Numbered from the stretch's first letter, positions 1-7,971 are shown. The stretch is DNA of 14,424 bases from CAZXCQ01 sp964639275 (GCA_964639275.1 CAZXCQ010000165.1:1-14424), one strand, 5' to 3'. Notes: a model not told the origin generated them from the letters alone. Numbers and translations: made by a program.

Positions 1-859
1 TTGGATCAGAGGGTTTTACGGCTTCAATATATGCGGCGACAATATATTCTTCGATGTTCTTACCTGGAACCCACTCCCTGATAAAGTCGCGACTTTGATT
101 GTTGGGGATGATCTTGATGCCCTGAAAACCAACATCTTTAAGCATCGCCTGAATGTCTTTAATCTGTGCCGCTCTTCCTACACATGCCGACAACAGCGCC
201 AGGTCGTTCTGGACTTCTTCCGGAACAGGAGCCGTGGCCACAATGTCCGAGATGGCCAGACGGCCCCCCGGCTTTAGCACCCGGAAGGCATCGCGGTATA
301 CGCTCTGCTTGTCAGGGGAGAGGTTGATCACGCAATTGGACATGACGATGTCAACGCTGTTATCGGCTACAGGTAGGTGCTCTATCTCTCCCAGACGGAA
401 CTCAACATTATCCGGCTCTATCCCTTCGGCGTTCTCCCTGGCCTTGCTCACCATTTCCGGTGTCATATCTACACCGATTACCCGGCCCGTTTGCCCAACC
501 TGCCTAGCCGCCAGAAAACAGTCAAATCCGCCCCCGCTGCCCAGGTCAACGACCGTCTCGCCGGGTTTGAGAGAAGCAAGGGCCACGGGGTTACCACAAC
601 CAAGCCCCATATTTGCCCCCTCGGGAACGATCGCAAGGTCCTCCTTTGAATACCCCATGGCCGTTGACATCTGCTCCACAGAAAGTCCCTTGAGGTTGCA
701 CCCGCACGACGATTCAGCCCCTGTTTTCTCAGAGATATCTGACGGAGCACAGCACGTTGCATTTGTGCCGGCTGCGAAAGCATGGGTTCCGGCTGATGCC
801 ACCCGCCCATACCGGTCACGAACGCTCTTTTTTATCTGCTCTTTATCAATGGTACCCAT
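1..859 (-). CDS. arsM: Arsenite S-adenosylmethionine methyltransferase, 3' end cut by window edge
   Basis: This protein methylates As(III) with S-adenosylmethionine in the cytoplasm to give methylated arsenicals. I translated 286 residues from the ATG at 859 to the left edge, where the frame is still open. The class I methyltransferase nucleotide motif VDLGSGGGFDC is at residues 104-114, and the acidic end of the next strand (VIGVDM) follows. Family signatures are GLGCGNP (85-91), SNCVINLSPDK (174-184) and SACVGRAA (224-231). Cys36/37, Cys176 and Cys226 match the expected spacing of the arsenic-binding cysteines of ArsM; Cys52 and Cys54 add a further thiol pair. A GGAGG lies 6 nt before the ATG. 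It is downstream of arsR on the same strand with a 73-bp gap that contains an ArsR-type operator, so arsenic induction is likely. The identity is secure; only the C-terminus is unseen. Confidence 0.93.
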   Translation of the reverse strand, partial: MGTIDKEQIKKSVRDRYGRVASAGTHAFAAGTNATCCAPSDISEKTGAESSCGCNLKGLSVEQMSTAMGYSKEDLAIVPEGANMGLGCGNPVALASLKPGETVVDLGSGGGFDCFLAARQVGQTGRVIGVDMTPEMVSKARENAEGIEPDNVEFRLGEIEHLPVADNSVDIVMSNCVINLSPDKQSVYRDAFRVLKPGGRLAISDIVATAPVPEEVQNDLALLSACVGRAAQIKDIQAMLKDVGFQGIKIIPNNQSRDFIREWVPGKNIEEYIVAAYIEAVKPSDP

Positions 860-889
860 ATTTCCCTCCACAATTTGTTGTTTGGTATT

Positions 890-907
890 ATTCGACAACT
901 ATCGAAT
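890..907. promoter_or_regulatory. Candidate ArsR operator before arsM
   Basis: There is a perfect inverted repeat with 6-bp arms, ATTCGA and TCGAAT, separated by 6 bp. It lies between the arsR stop and the arsM start. The same arm sequence and spacing recur over the arsR promoter at 1254-1271. On the minus strand an AATAAT placed 17 bp after a weak TTCAAA would put a possible arsM promoter across this site, but that promoter is only tentative. Binding by the neighbouring ArsR is inferred from the repeated motif. Confidence 0.6.
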
Positions 908-932
908 ATTTTGAACAAAAAAAGCCCCCTAC

Positions 933-1262
933 CTATTGCGAAAAAAAACCTCTCAACGCCGCCAGGGCCGCCTGATCGATTGAACACTCGATCTTCTGCC
1001 CACACCTTTCCATGCGGATGAGACCGGCTCTGCGAAGTTCCTTGATATGATGCGAAATAGTAGATGGTACAATACCCAGGTCCTGACCCAGTTCGCCCAC
1101 ACAGGCGCATCCTTCGGGCTCCACATTATCGTTGATGGTAGTGACGGTGCCTGGCTGGCAACATGAAATCAACCGCAGGAATATCCTGAGCCGGTTCGGG
1201 TTTGACAGTGCCTTAAATACCTCGGCGAACTTTTCGATGTTTTCAGATTGATGTTTCGACAT
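933..1262 (-). CDS. arsR: ArsR-family arsenic-responsive repressor
   Basis: This is a small winged-helix metalloid sensor that should repress the ars genes and release DNA on binding As(III). The chosen start is the ATG at 1262, giving 109 residues, which is normal for the family. The HTH core reads FKALSNPNRLRIFLRL, then LGIVPSTISHHIKELRRAGLI, which includes the recognition helix. Candidate metal-binding cysteines are the CC of SCCQPG, the CAC just before GELGQDL, and the pair in ERCGQKIEC. The CxC before the recognition helix is the usual As(III) site in ArsR. An upstream GTG at 1298 would add 12 residues, but it lies inside the -35 box, so it is rejected. The gene is followed by arsM. An operator overlapping its own -10 box and start codon predicts autorepression. 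Confidence 0.9.
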   Translation of the reverse strand: MSKHQSENIEKFAEVFKALSNPNRLRIFLRLISCCQPGTVTTINDNVEPEGCACVGELGQDLGIVPSTISHHIKELRRAGLIRMERCGQKIECSIDQAALAALRGFFSQ

Positions 1263-1271
1263 ATTTCGAAT
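1254..1271. promoter_or_regulatory. Candidate ArsR operator over the arsR start
   Basis: On the minus strand it reads ATTCGA, six bases, TCGAAA. The arms and spacing match the perfect repeat at 890-907 at 11 of 12 positions. It overlaps the end of the TATAAT box and the arsR ATG, a position where a bound dimer would block transcription initiation. Confidence 0.6.
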
Positions 1272-1298
1272 TATAGTTTCCCGCTCCCCCCTTGTCAA
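1270..1298 (-). promoter_or_regulatory. Consensus sigma-70 promoter of arsR
   Basis: On the minus strand a perfect TTGACA (1298-1293) is followed after exactly 17 bp by a perfect TATAAT (1275-1270). Transcription would start near 1263, at or next to the arsR ATG at 1262, so the transcript may be leaderless or nearly so. A strong promoter under an overlapping operator fits a tightly repressed, inducible unit. Confidence 0.85.
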
Positions 1299-1333
1299 GA
1301 TCTTTTTTTAAATTTTAAGCAGAAATCCGCCGA

Positions 1334-1371
1334 AGCCTGCCCCGGATCCCGGATCCAATCCGGGACAGGCT
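1334..1371. repeat. GC-rich hairpin in the gap between ribonuclease gene and arsR
   Basis: Two 14-bp arms, 1334-1347 and 1358-1371, pair with a single mismatch around a 10-base loop. It lies just after the stop of the minus-strand beta-CASP gene and may act as its terminator or mRNA end barrier. No run of T follows the stem on either strand, so it is not a typical intrinsic terminator. Palindromes of this CCCGGAT type are often dispersed intergenic repeats. Confidence 0.5.
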
Positions 1372-1413
1372 CTCATCCGGGGTTCACCGGAGAGACGACT
1401 CTTTACGAGACCA

Positions 1414-3024
1414 TCAACGTGAAGAAAGGATGTTTTGAAGTTCTTCTCTGAGGTAGATTAGCCGCTCCACGTCCTCGGGTCCAAGTCGCTCTGCCTCGGC
1501 CTCTCTGCTGATCCGCTTTCGCAATCGTTTCAGTTCGTTTTCGATATCGATGAGGCTGTTGAGCATCGTGTTCTTGACATCGGGTAGAGGCCTTTCCTCC
1601 TCTGCTCTCTCAAAGGAGATCTCCTTGGGTTTGAGGATGAGCCTTTCTTTCCACTTTGGAACATAGACTTCCAGGTTGAACCTTTCTTTGATCTTGTCGG
1701 CCAGGGTCTCGCTGGCAGAGGGTTCTCCGTGGACCGCAAAGACACGCGGGTTGCTTTCGAAGTGACTGACCCATTCGAGGAGGTCATTCTGGTCCGCGTG
1801 GGCTGAGAAACCTCCAATCGTAAATACCTTGGCCTTTACGACCACGTTTTCCCTGAAGATCTTCACCTGCTTGGCGCCGTCCACAATTTGCCGGCCGGTT
1901 GTCCCCTTTGCCTGGAAACCCACAATAACAATACTGGCTCCCTCCCGCCACAGGTTGTGCTTGAGGTGGTGTTTGATACGGCCCGCCGTGCACATACCGC
2001 TCCCGGCAATAATGATGGCCGGGCCTTTCTTTTCATTGATGGCCTTCGATTTATCGGTGTTTTCAGTAAACTGAAGGTTGGGCATACTAAACGGGTCATA
2101 ACCCTGATCCACAATGGCCCTCGCCTCCGCGTCGTAATATTTCTTGTTCTGTCTGAAGATCTCCGTGGCCTTTATGGCGAGGGGGCTGTCCAGATAGATG
2201 GGTATATCATCGAGTAGACCCTTGCGGTGAAATTCCCCGAGGATGTAAAGGATCTCCTGGGTCCTCTCCACTGCAAATGCCGGGATGATGGTTTTCTCGT
2301 TGTTTGAGACGGCATATCGGATGGCCTCAAGGAGTTCCTGCTTGCTATCTTCAAAACTGCGGTGGATACGGTTGCCATAGGTCGATTCCAGAAAGAGGTA
2401 ATCCGCGTCAAAAATCTCATGGGGATCCCGTACGATCAGCTGGTCCTTTTTGCCCAGATCCCCTGAAAAAACCATTTTCAGCGATTCCTCATTTTCCTGA
2501 AACCACAGCTCCAGAATGGAGGAACCCAGGATGTGCCCGGCGTTTCTCAGGCGCGCTTTGATACCCGGCTCGACCTCAATGATCTGATCCCTTTCTACGG
2601 GGTAAAGATACCGAAGGCTTGCCTCTGCATCGGCGACCGTGTAAAGGGGGGTGACATCCCCCCTGTCCTGTCGTCTGTTTTTCCTGCTCTGCCATTCCGC
2701 ATCCATCTCCTGGACGTGCGCCGCATCCAGGAGCATAATCTCACACAACTCGGCAGTGGGCGGTGAGGTGATAATGCGACCCTCAAATCCGCTGGTCACG
2801 AGTTTGGGGATTTTTCCGCTGTGGTCAATGTGGGCGTGGGTCAAGAAAAGGGTTTTGATCCCCTTTGGATCAAAGCCCCAATCCTCCCAGTTGCGTCTTT
2901 CCATCTGCTTCCCGCCCTGGAAAAGACCGCAGTCGACCAGGACCTTTTTCCCCTCGGAGCTTTCAATAAGATAATTTGATCCCGTAACCGAACCGACACC
3001 GCCCAGACATGTCACCCTAACCAT
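1414..3024 (-). CDS. MBL-fold/beta-CASP RNA-processing metallohydrolase
   Basis: The protein has 536 residues and belongs to the metallo-beta-lactamase/beta-CASP group (CPSF-73/YSH1-like, COG1236), predicted cytoplasmic zinc-dependent endo- or exoribonucleases. Visible motifs, in order, are CGLFQGG at 32-38, the zinc motif HAHIDH at 63-68, GHILGSS at 163-169, FSGDLGKKD at 186-194, ESTYGNR at 213-219 (beta-CASP motif A), GSGMCTAGRIKHHL at 341-354 (motif B with its His), GFSAHADQNDLLEW at 405-418 and VHGEPSAS at 431-438. The set of motifs is complete, so the enzyme should be active. The last 60 or so residues are highly charged and look like a coiled-coil tail. The start at 3024 is supported by AGGAG 7 nt upstream; a further upstream ATG at 3087 lacks such support. 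Its RNA target cannot be read from the sequence. It is on the same strand as arsR, but arsR has its own promoter. Confidence 0.88.
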   Translation of the reverse strand: MVRVTCLGGVGSVTGSNYLIESSEGKKVLVDCGLFQGGKQMERRNWEDWGFDPKGIKTLFLTHAHIDHSGKIPKLVTSGFEGRIITSPPTAELCEIMLLDAAHVQEMDAEWQSRKNRRQDRGDVTPLYTVADAEASLRYLYPVERDQIIEVEPGIKARLRNAGHILGSSILELWFQENEESLKMVFSGDLGKKDQLIVRDPHEIFDADYLFLESTYGNRIHRSFEDSKQELLEAIRYAVSNNEKTIIPAFAVERTQEILYILGEFHRKGLLDDIPIYLDSPLAIKATEIFRQNKKYYDAEARAIVDQGYDPFSMPNLQFTENTDKSKAINEKKGPAIIIAGSGMCTAGRIKHHLKHNLWREGASIVIVGFQAKGTTGRQIVDGAKQVKIFRENVVVKAKVFTIGGFSAHADQNDLLEWVSHFESNPRVFAVHGEPSASETLADKIKERFNLEVYVPKWKERLILKPKEISFERAEEERPLPDVKNTMLNSLIDIENELKRLRKRISREAEAERLGPEDVERLIYLREELQNILSSR

Positions 3025-3397
3025 TCGACTCTCCTTTCTGATCAAGCATTTGCAGCGGAAGGACTTCGCCTTTGCAACCGGATGCACCGCTCGGGAGCAT
3101 TACCCGTCTTTTACCAATGATAGTCATTGCCTCGGCGCATGGGCGACAAAAAACGTTTACCCTCGCCTCACATCATGCTATCGTTTCGATCGATCCTGAC
3201 CCTTCCGTCTTAGTACATGGTTTCATAAATACGAGCACCTGAACACGCTTTGAAAAGAAATATGTCACCGGATTTATGAGACGAAGCACTTAGGAAAGGC
3301 ATCTTGTTTGTCCCCAACAACGCCATACTTGCCAATGTAACATAACATCTTGCATTGTGTCATGGGGTTTTTGGAGTTCTGTAAAGACAGCGCATTT
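3025..3397. other. Gene-free stretch with small inverted repeats
   Basis: I see no convincing gene here. It should hold the promoters of the minus-strand ribonuclease gene and perhaps part of that of the plus-strand channel gene, but no clear -35/-10 pair stands out. It contains the palindrome at 3115-3129 and an imperfect inverted repeat, GTTTCATAAAT at 3220-3230 with ATTTATGAGAC at 3272-3282 (10 of 11 paired), which could be the ends of a small decayed element. Confidence 0.5.
3115..3129. promoter_or_regulatory. Palindrome resembling a Fur-type box
   Basis: A perfect inverted repeat, CAATGA tag TCATTG, lies about 90 bp upstream of the ribonuclease start. Its centre matches 12 of 13 bases of the core of the classical Fur consensus (AATGATAATCATT). 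Flanking bases match poorly, so an iron-regulator site is only one possibility. Confidence 0.3.
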
Positions 3398-3494
3398 GTA
3401 ACACCTTAGCCTTTTGAAACCCGGGGTATGGGGGTTCCCGGACCCCCATACCCCTGTCCAAGTGCCGATTTTGAAAAAAGCTAAATTGATACGA
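3398..3494 (+). repeat. Dispersed palindromic repeat, copy 1
   Basis: The left arm GTAACACCTTAGC (3398-3410) is followed by a perfect 13-bp stem, GGGGTATGGGGGT at 3423-3435 with its complement at 3442-3454, around a 6-base loop. The right part shares with the other copies the segments CCCTGTCNAA, TTGAAAAA and the terminal ATTGATACGA-like sequence. Its right outer arm is lost; in its place a 13-bp direct repeat, GAAAAAAGCTAAA, occurs at 3473-3485 and 3493-3505. The element ends about 40 bp before the channel gene and may supply its upstream promoter region. The other copies are at 7882-7971 (inverted) and 13684-13795. Confidence 0.7.
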
Positions 3495-3536
3495 AAAAAG
3501 CTAAAATCGTAAAACTCAGGAAAGGAGGGGATCGAA

Positions 3537-5750
3537 ATGGCATGCAGGAGGTTCTGCAGGGTTTTTTATGTGGTGCTTTCGATTCTTGTTTGCCTCTCGT
3601 TTGCTGCAAAGGCCCACACTCAGGAGAAGAAAGACGTCTCTACAAAAGATCTTCAAGAGTTGGTGAATCTGATGGAAGATCCAAAGAAACGAGAGACCTT
3701 TGTGAAGGATCTCAAAGATCTCATAGACGCCCAAGAGGCCACAAAAGAGGCGGGGCCGTCAAGCGCCGAAGCAAAAGGGAAGAGGGAGATACTCCTGATA
3801 GAAACGATTTTTTCCAAATTTGAAATCCTCTCCAATAAGGTCGTATTGGCCGCCGGCAGCTTGGTTGACTGGGTTTCCAAATTGCCCGGCGCCCCGGGCA
3901 GGACAAAGGCATTTCTGGCTCAATCGAAAAACCGAAATAGTCTCTTGAGACTCTTTTTTGAAGTTATATTGAGCATCATGATTGCGATGGTCATCCGGGT
4001 TTTCATCGGAAAATACTTATCGAAATCAAAGAAAAGTACACAAGCCCTCGGTTCCAAACTATCTTTCGGATCTGTGCGGTTGATTCTGGAGCTGATCCCC
4101 TATGCAGTCGTCCTGGCATCCCTTTTTATCCTGTTCCATTTCCTCCCATCCTTTCCCTCTGGTCATTCCCTGAGCATCCTGTTCTTTACCGTTGTGCTTT
4201 TCTATCGGATGGCCATTGGCGTTTTTAGGGTCCTGCTGTCCCCCGATGATACGGGTATGCGTATTATCCCTTCCAGCGATGCCAACGCCAACTATGCATG
4301 GGTCTGGTTGCTTCGCTTTGCTCACTACACGGCCTTCTATGCTTTGTTTACCAGAGTCCTGTTGGTCGCAGGGGTTGCCCCCCAAACCTACTCATTTATT
4401 CGCGCTATACTGCTGGTTGTGTTCCCTTCTATGATAAGCGTCCTGATCATGCAGGTCGCAAGAGAAATAAAGATAAAATCCGAAAGCCCCTCCAAAAATG
4501 ACGGCCGTGAAGAAAAAAGAAAACATGGATCAAGGGCCTTTATAAGACCAATTCTTCGGTACTGGCCAATGCTGGGGGTTGTCTATTCATGGGTGATCTT
4601 TGTTTTTCTTATCACCCAGAATGATAAGGGGTTTTATTATCTCTTTGAAGGGACGTTATGGACAGCCGTCATAGTCTTGGGCCTGCTCCTGGCCCTAAGA
4701 GTGCTATATTGGGTCTTTAAGAAATTTTTTGCAATCAATGAAAGAGTGAAAGAGCGATTCCCGGGACTCGAAGAGAGGACAAACCGGTATATTCTTATCC
4801 TCAGAAGGGTCTTCAGGGCAACTCTCCTTATCATAGGCCTGGGGCTTATTGCCCATGTCTGGGGTATCCCGATTGCATCAATACTCGGATCCAAGACAGG
4901 GTCCCTGCTCATTCTCAGGGCCATATCTATCATAATAACGGTTGGGATTGTTTTGGCGATTATGGAGACCAGCCAGTTTGTCGGTGATTATTTCTTAAGG
5001 CAAAGGGAAAAGAAGAAGGTCACCCAAAAGGCAAAGACCCTGGTCCCTGTTCTCAATACGGCCATAAAGATCGGAGCGGGTTTTATCGGTGGTATTGTTG
5101 TCCTGGATTGCCTGGGGGTCAACACCACTCCCATACTGGCCGGGGCCGGTATCGTAGGCTTGGCGGTTGGTTTTGGCTCTCAAACGCTTGTAAAAGATCT
5201 TATCAATGGTTTGTTTATCTTATTCGAAGAGAGCATTCGCGTTGGAGACTTTGTAGAACTTGGAAAGAATTCAGGAATCGTTGAAGGCATCGGGCTTCGG
5301 ACGGTTAAGCTAAGGGATGTCTACGGCAATGTCCACGTTATCCCGAACAGCTCTGTTGACGCCGTCACCAATATGAGCAAGGAATTCTCCAGGGCAGTTA
5401 TAGATATCGGCGTGGCGTACAGAGAAGATGTTGACGAGGTCATCGGGATTCTGCAAGAGATCGGCGAAGAGATGAAAAATGACCCTGAATATGGAGAGAG
5501 CATACTGGAGCCTTTGGAGGTATTCGGTCTTCAGAAATTTGATGATTCAGCCATTGTCATCAGGGTCCGTTTGACCACAAAACCACTAAAGCAATGGGGA
5601 ATAAAAAGGGAGTTTAACAAGAGGGTAAAGAAGAAATTTGACCAGCGAGGGATAGAAATCCCCTTCCCCCATCGGACCATTTATATGGGGGAACCAAAGG
5701 AGGGACCTGCTCCGCCCGTACATGTCCAGCTGGGCGAAGGAAAAGCGTAA
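3537..5750 (+). CDS. Large MscS-family mechanosensitive ion channel
   Basis: The protein has 737 residues, close in size to E. coli YbiO and far larger than MscS itself. It should sit in the inner membrane and open on membrane tension to release solutes during hypo-osmotic shock. Residues 1-26 look like a signal sequence (ending near AKA), followed by a charged, predicted periplasmic stretch to about 135. About ten further hydrophobic segments run from about 141 to 562, with a charged loop at 308-336. The conserved MscS core is at the end: the pore helix GAGIVGLAVGFGSQTLVKDL (536-555), then the beta domain with SIRVGDFVEL, GIVEGIGLRTVKLRD and VIPNSSV (566-606), and the alpha/beta domain to about 718. 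AAAGGAGG lies 8 nt before the ATG. It converges with the glycerate kinase gene. Family assignment is firm; the exact conductance class is not known. Confidence 0.93.
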   Translation: MACRRFCRVFYVVLSILVCLSFAAKAHTQEKKDVSTKDLQELVNLMEDPKKRETFVKDLKDLIDAQEATKEAGPSSAEAKGKREILLIETIFSKFEILSNKVVLAAGSLVDWVSKLPGAPGRTKAFLAQSKNRNSLLRLFFEVILSIMIAMVIRVFIGKYLSKSKKSTQALGSKLSFGSVRLILELIPYAVVLASLFILFHFLPSFPSGHSLSILFFTVVLFYRMAIGVFRVLLSPDDTGMRIIPSSDANANYAWVWLLRFAHYTAFYALFTRVLLVAGVAPQTYSFIRAILLVVFPSMISVLIMQVAREIKIKSESPSKNDGREEKRKHGSRAFIRPILRYWPMLGVVYSWVIFVFLITQNDKGFYYLFEGTLWTAVIVLGLLLALRVLYWVFKKFFAINERVKERFPGLEERTNRYILILRRVFRATLLIIGLGLIAHVWGIPIASILGSKTGSLLILRAISIIITVGIVLAIMETSQFVGDYFLRQREKKKVTQKAKTLVPVLNTAIKIGAGFIGGIVVLDCLGVNTTPILAGAGIVGLAVGFGSQTLVKDLINGLFILFEESIRVGDFVELGKNSGIVEGIGLRTVKLRDVYGNVHVIPNSSVDAVTNMSKEFSRAVIDIGVAYREDVDEVIGILQEIGEEMKNDPEYGESILEPLEVFGLQKFDDSAIVIRVRLTTKPLKQWGIKREFNKRVKKKFDQRGIEIPFPHRTIYMGEPKEGPAPPVHVQLGEGKA

Positions 5751-5817
5751 CTGGGGCGTGTGATTTCTTTACAATTAATGAAAAATGCGGCGTTTTGGGG
5801 CTAGAGAAAGAGGCTCA

Positions 5818-7170
5818 TCACCGGACCAGAACAAGCCTCACATCCATCACATTGGTCTTTGTCGGCCCCGTCATCAGAAGGTCTTTTGTCTTTTCAAGAT
5901 AGTGATACGCGTCATTGTTATAAAGAAAATCCGCAGCCTCCATTCCCGCATCCCTTCCGCGTGCCACGGTGCGGGGGTCCACCACGGCGCCGGCTGCATC
6001 TGTGGGGCCGTCATTTCCATCTGTCCCTCCGCTCAGGATGACCACCCGGGGGGGCAACTCTGCAAGATCCAGGGCCGCAGCAAGACAGAATTCCTGATTC
6101 CTTCCACCAAGGCCGCTTCCCCGAATCGTCACCGTGGTCTCACCCCCTGAGATAATGCATGCAGGGGCCTCGATCGGATGACCGGTCTTTAGGATCTCCT
6201 TTGCGATAGCGCTGTGAACCCGCGCCACCTCCCTGGTTTCTCCTTCCACCATCGAGGAAAGGACCAGTGTCGTGTAGCCCAATGCCTCGGCCTTCTCCTC
6301 TGCAGCCTCAAGGGCCAACATATTGCTACCCACGATGATGTTAGAGACATGTCCAAAAACGGGATCATCCCCCTTGGGGGTTTCCGGGATCTCTCCCTGG
6401 GCCCCCGCAGTGATGCGCTTGAGGATCGCCGGGGGGATATCCTGAAGATCATATTTCTTAAAAATCTGCAAGACCTCCCCAAAGGTGGATGGATCAGGGA
6501 CAAACGGCCCGGACGCGATCACGTCCATCCGGTCTCCTACCACGTCCGAAAGCATTAGGTTGACCACGGTGGCAGGATATGCCGCCCTTGCCATCTGACC
6601 CCCTTTGGACAACGATATGTGTTTCCTGACCGCATTGATCTCGTCAATACTCGCGCCACAGCCAAGGAGGCTGCGGGTGAGGTCTTGTTTCTCCAAAAGG
6701 GTGATTTCCCCGGCAGGCTGAGGCAGCAGTGCCGATCCACCGCCGGATATAAGAGAGAAGACCAGATCTTTTTTATCCGCACCCTCCAAAAAGTCCAGGA
6801 TCCTTCTGGTCCCTTCCACACCGTTTTGATCGGGCACCGGATGGCCGGCCTCTATAATCTCCGTAAATGCCAGGCTTTCGGTGAAACCATATTTGACATT
6901 GATGATCCCCTTGTAGATCCTGTCGCCCAGGAGCTCCTCCATGGACCTGGCCATCGGTGCGGTGGCCTTTCCAGCGCCAACAAGCGAAATCCGCTCATAG
7001 TTTGTCAAGTCAAGTTGGCTCTGAGGTCCCCCCTCTGCCCCCAAGCGGAGCATCTCCCCATTAAGGTGCAAAAAGCGCTTCACGGCATGGTAAGGATCCA
7101 CGGCATTAAGACAGCCCTTGAATATCTCCTGGGCTTCAGCGCGTATCTTCCGCATTGTGTCATCATTCAT
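5818..7170 (-). CDS. Glycerate 2-kinase (GckA/TtuD type, MOFRL domain)
   Basis: This cytoplasmic enzyme phosphorylates D-glycerate at C2 with ATP, giving 2-phosphoglycerate that feeds lower glycolysis or serine-pathway carbon. The 450-residue length is normal for the family. The N-terminal DUF4147 domain shows LVGAGKA (63-69), SGGGSALLPQP (142-152), EINAVRKHISLSKGGQ (177-192) and NLMLSDVVGDRMDVIASGP (204-222). The C-terminal MOFRL domain shows ISGGETTVT (340-348), GLGGRNQE (353-360), LSGGTDGNDGPTDAAGA (379-395) and TGPTKTNVMD (434-443). The last motif normally reads GPTGTN, so Lys438 is a small departure. An AAGGA lies 11 nt before the start. The gene follows the small membrane protein gene by 26 nt on the same strand, so the two are probably co-transcribed. 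Confidence 0.93.
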   Translation of the reverse strand: MNDDTMRKIRAEAQEIFKGCLNAVDPYHAVKRFLHLNGEMLRLGAEGGPQSQLDLTNYERISLVGAGKATAPMARSMEELLGDRIYKGIINVKYGFTESLAFTEIIEAGHPVPDQNGVEGTRRILDFLEGADKKDLVFSLISGGGSALLPQPAGEITLLEKQDLTRSLLGCGASIDEINAVRKHISLSKGGQMARAAYPATVVNLMLSDVVGDRMDVIASGPFVPDPSTFGEVLQIFKKYDLQDIPPAILKRITAGAQGEIPETPKGDDPVFGHVSNIIVGSNMLALEAAEEKAEALGYTTLVLSSMVEGETREVARVHSAIAKEILKTGHPIEAPACIISGGETTVTIRGSGLGGRNQEFCLAAALDLAELPPRVVILSGGTDGNDGPTDAAGAVVDPRTVARGRDAGMEAADFLYNNDAYHYLEKTKDLLMTGPTKTNVMDVRLVLVR

Positions 7171-7196
7171 GACATGAACCGTCCTTCTGTCCCTTA

Positions 7197-7484
7197 CTAT
7201 TTGGGCTCCTTTTCTTGTGCCTCTGTTTCTTGTTTCCTCTTGACGACCTTGCCTAGCTTTTCAAGGGCATTCCCTGTTTCATCCCGCAATCTTTCCAGCT
7301 GTTTTGAGCTCTCCTCCTTCATCCTCTCCAGGCTTGTCTGCAGGTTTTTGATCTGGACATTGAATGCTTCCTCTCTGGTGGTCGCGGTGTAGGCAGCGAT
7401 AGACAGAATCAGTGCAATGATTGAGATCAGCAGCGCCAGGGTTGCCCTGAACCCCCCTTTGACAATCTTTGTCTCCTGAGCCAT
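7197..7484 (-). CDS. Small membrane-anchored coiled-coil protein, unknown function
   Basis: The protein has 95 residues and I do not recognise the family. A short polar N-terminus is followed by one transmembrane helix (about residues 12-33, rich in Leu, Ile and Ala). A long charged helix follows, with heptad-like spacing of Leu/Met (LQTSLERMKEESSKQLERL), and then a Lys/Glu-rich tail. This predicts an inner-membrane anchor with a coiled coil of about 50 residues. The start at 7484 is preferred: AGGAGG lies 6 nt upstream of that ATG, while the adjacent GTG at 7487 would be only 3 nt from it. It precedes glycerate kinase by 26 nt. Co-transcription with a metabolic kinase does not by itself reveal its role. 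Confidence 0.72.
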   Translation of the reverse strand: MAQETKIVKGGFRATLALLISIIALILSIAAYTATTREEAFNVQIKNLQTSLERMKEESSKQLERLRDETGNALEKLGKVVKRKQETEAQEKEPK

Positions 7485-7881
7485 CACAATCCTCCTTTAT
7501 GATACGGTTTTTCTCATTTTTTCGATAAACCCCGTATTCCGCAAAATTCCCTTCTGACCTTGTAAGTATCTGGAATCATACTGTGCTGTTCGCTCATATT
7601 TATGGGCTACAATTTCCAGTAGATTGGAAACATATTGCCATTTTACTATGTTACAAATCTGCTTTCCGGGACACGGGATAAACCGGAAATTGACTACTGA
7701 ATATAGAATTCAGTATCACCTTCTTTGCCTCAGAGGGCCAAAAATTCCGTGGGATCTAAAGCCGAGCGAATATGGAATTGAAAAATTACCATAAATTTGT
7801 CAATATTATATAGCACATGCGGATTCAAGTTGCAACCCGCCGCAACGCTATATTCCCATTATTCAGGTGTTACCAGTCGGG
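7485..7881. other. Gene-free stretch upstream of the small membrane protein gene
   Basis: I find no coding frame with a believable start or product. The stretch should hold the promoter of the minus-strand operon at 7484-5818, but I see no clear -35/-10 pair. A small perfect palindrome, TACTGAAT (7695-7702) and ATTCAGTA (7708-7715) around 5 bases, could be a protein-binding site. The region is AT-richer than the neighbouring genes. Confidence 0.5.
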
Positions 7882-7971
7882 CTGTATCAATTAAGCTTTT
7901 TGTAACACTTTACCCTTTTTCAAGACTGACAATTAGACAGGGCAATGGGGGGTTCGGAATCTCCATTGCCC
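7882..7971 (-). repeat. Dispersed palindromic repeat, copy 2 (inverted, truncated)
   Basis: Read on the minus strand it matches copy 1 from its central stem rightward: stem GGGCAATGG (7940-7948) with CCATTGCCC (7963-7971), then CCCTGTCTAA, CTTGAAAAAG, the arm TAAAGTGTTAC (7902-7912 on the plus strand reads GTAACACTTTA) and the end TTGATACAG. The other outer arm is missing: sequence beyond 7971 is an in-frame transporter gene fragment. The element was therefore cut, or it inserted with loss of an end. Confidence 0.68.

Noticed and set aside
153..914. Long plus-strand ORF (253 codons) and other frames across 95-975
   Set aside because: They lie antisense to arsM and its operator. The minus-strand frame carries all ArsM signatures; the plus-strand product looks like nothing coherent.
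1263..1298. Longer arsR start at GTG 1298
   Set aside because: It falls inside the -35 box of a perfect promoter and would require a different promoter. The ATG at 1262 gives the usual family N-terminus.
3025..3087. 21-residue N-terminal extension of the beta-CASP protein
   Set aside because: AGGAG is correctly placed for the ATG at 3024, the family begins with the VRVTCLGG strand, and the extension is not typical.
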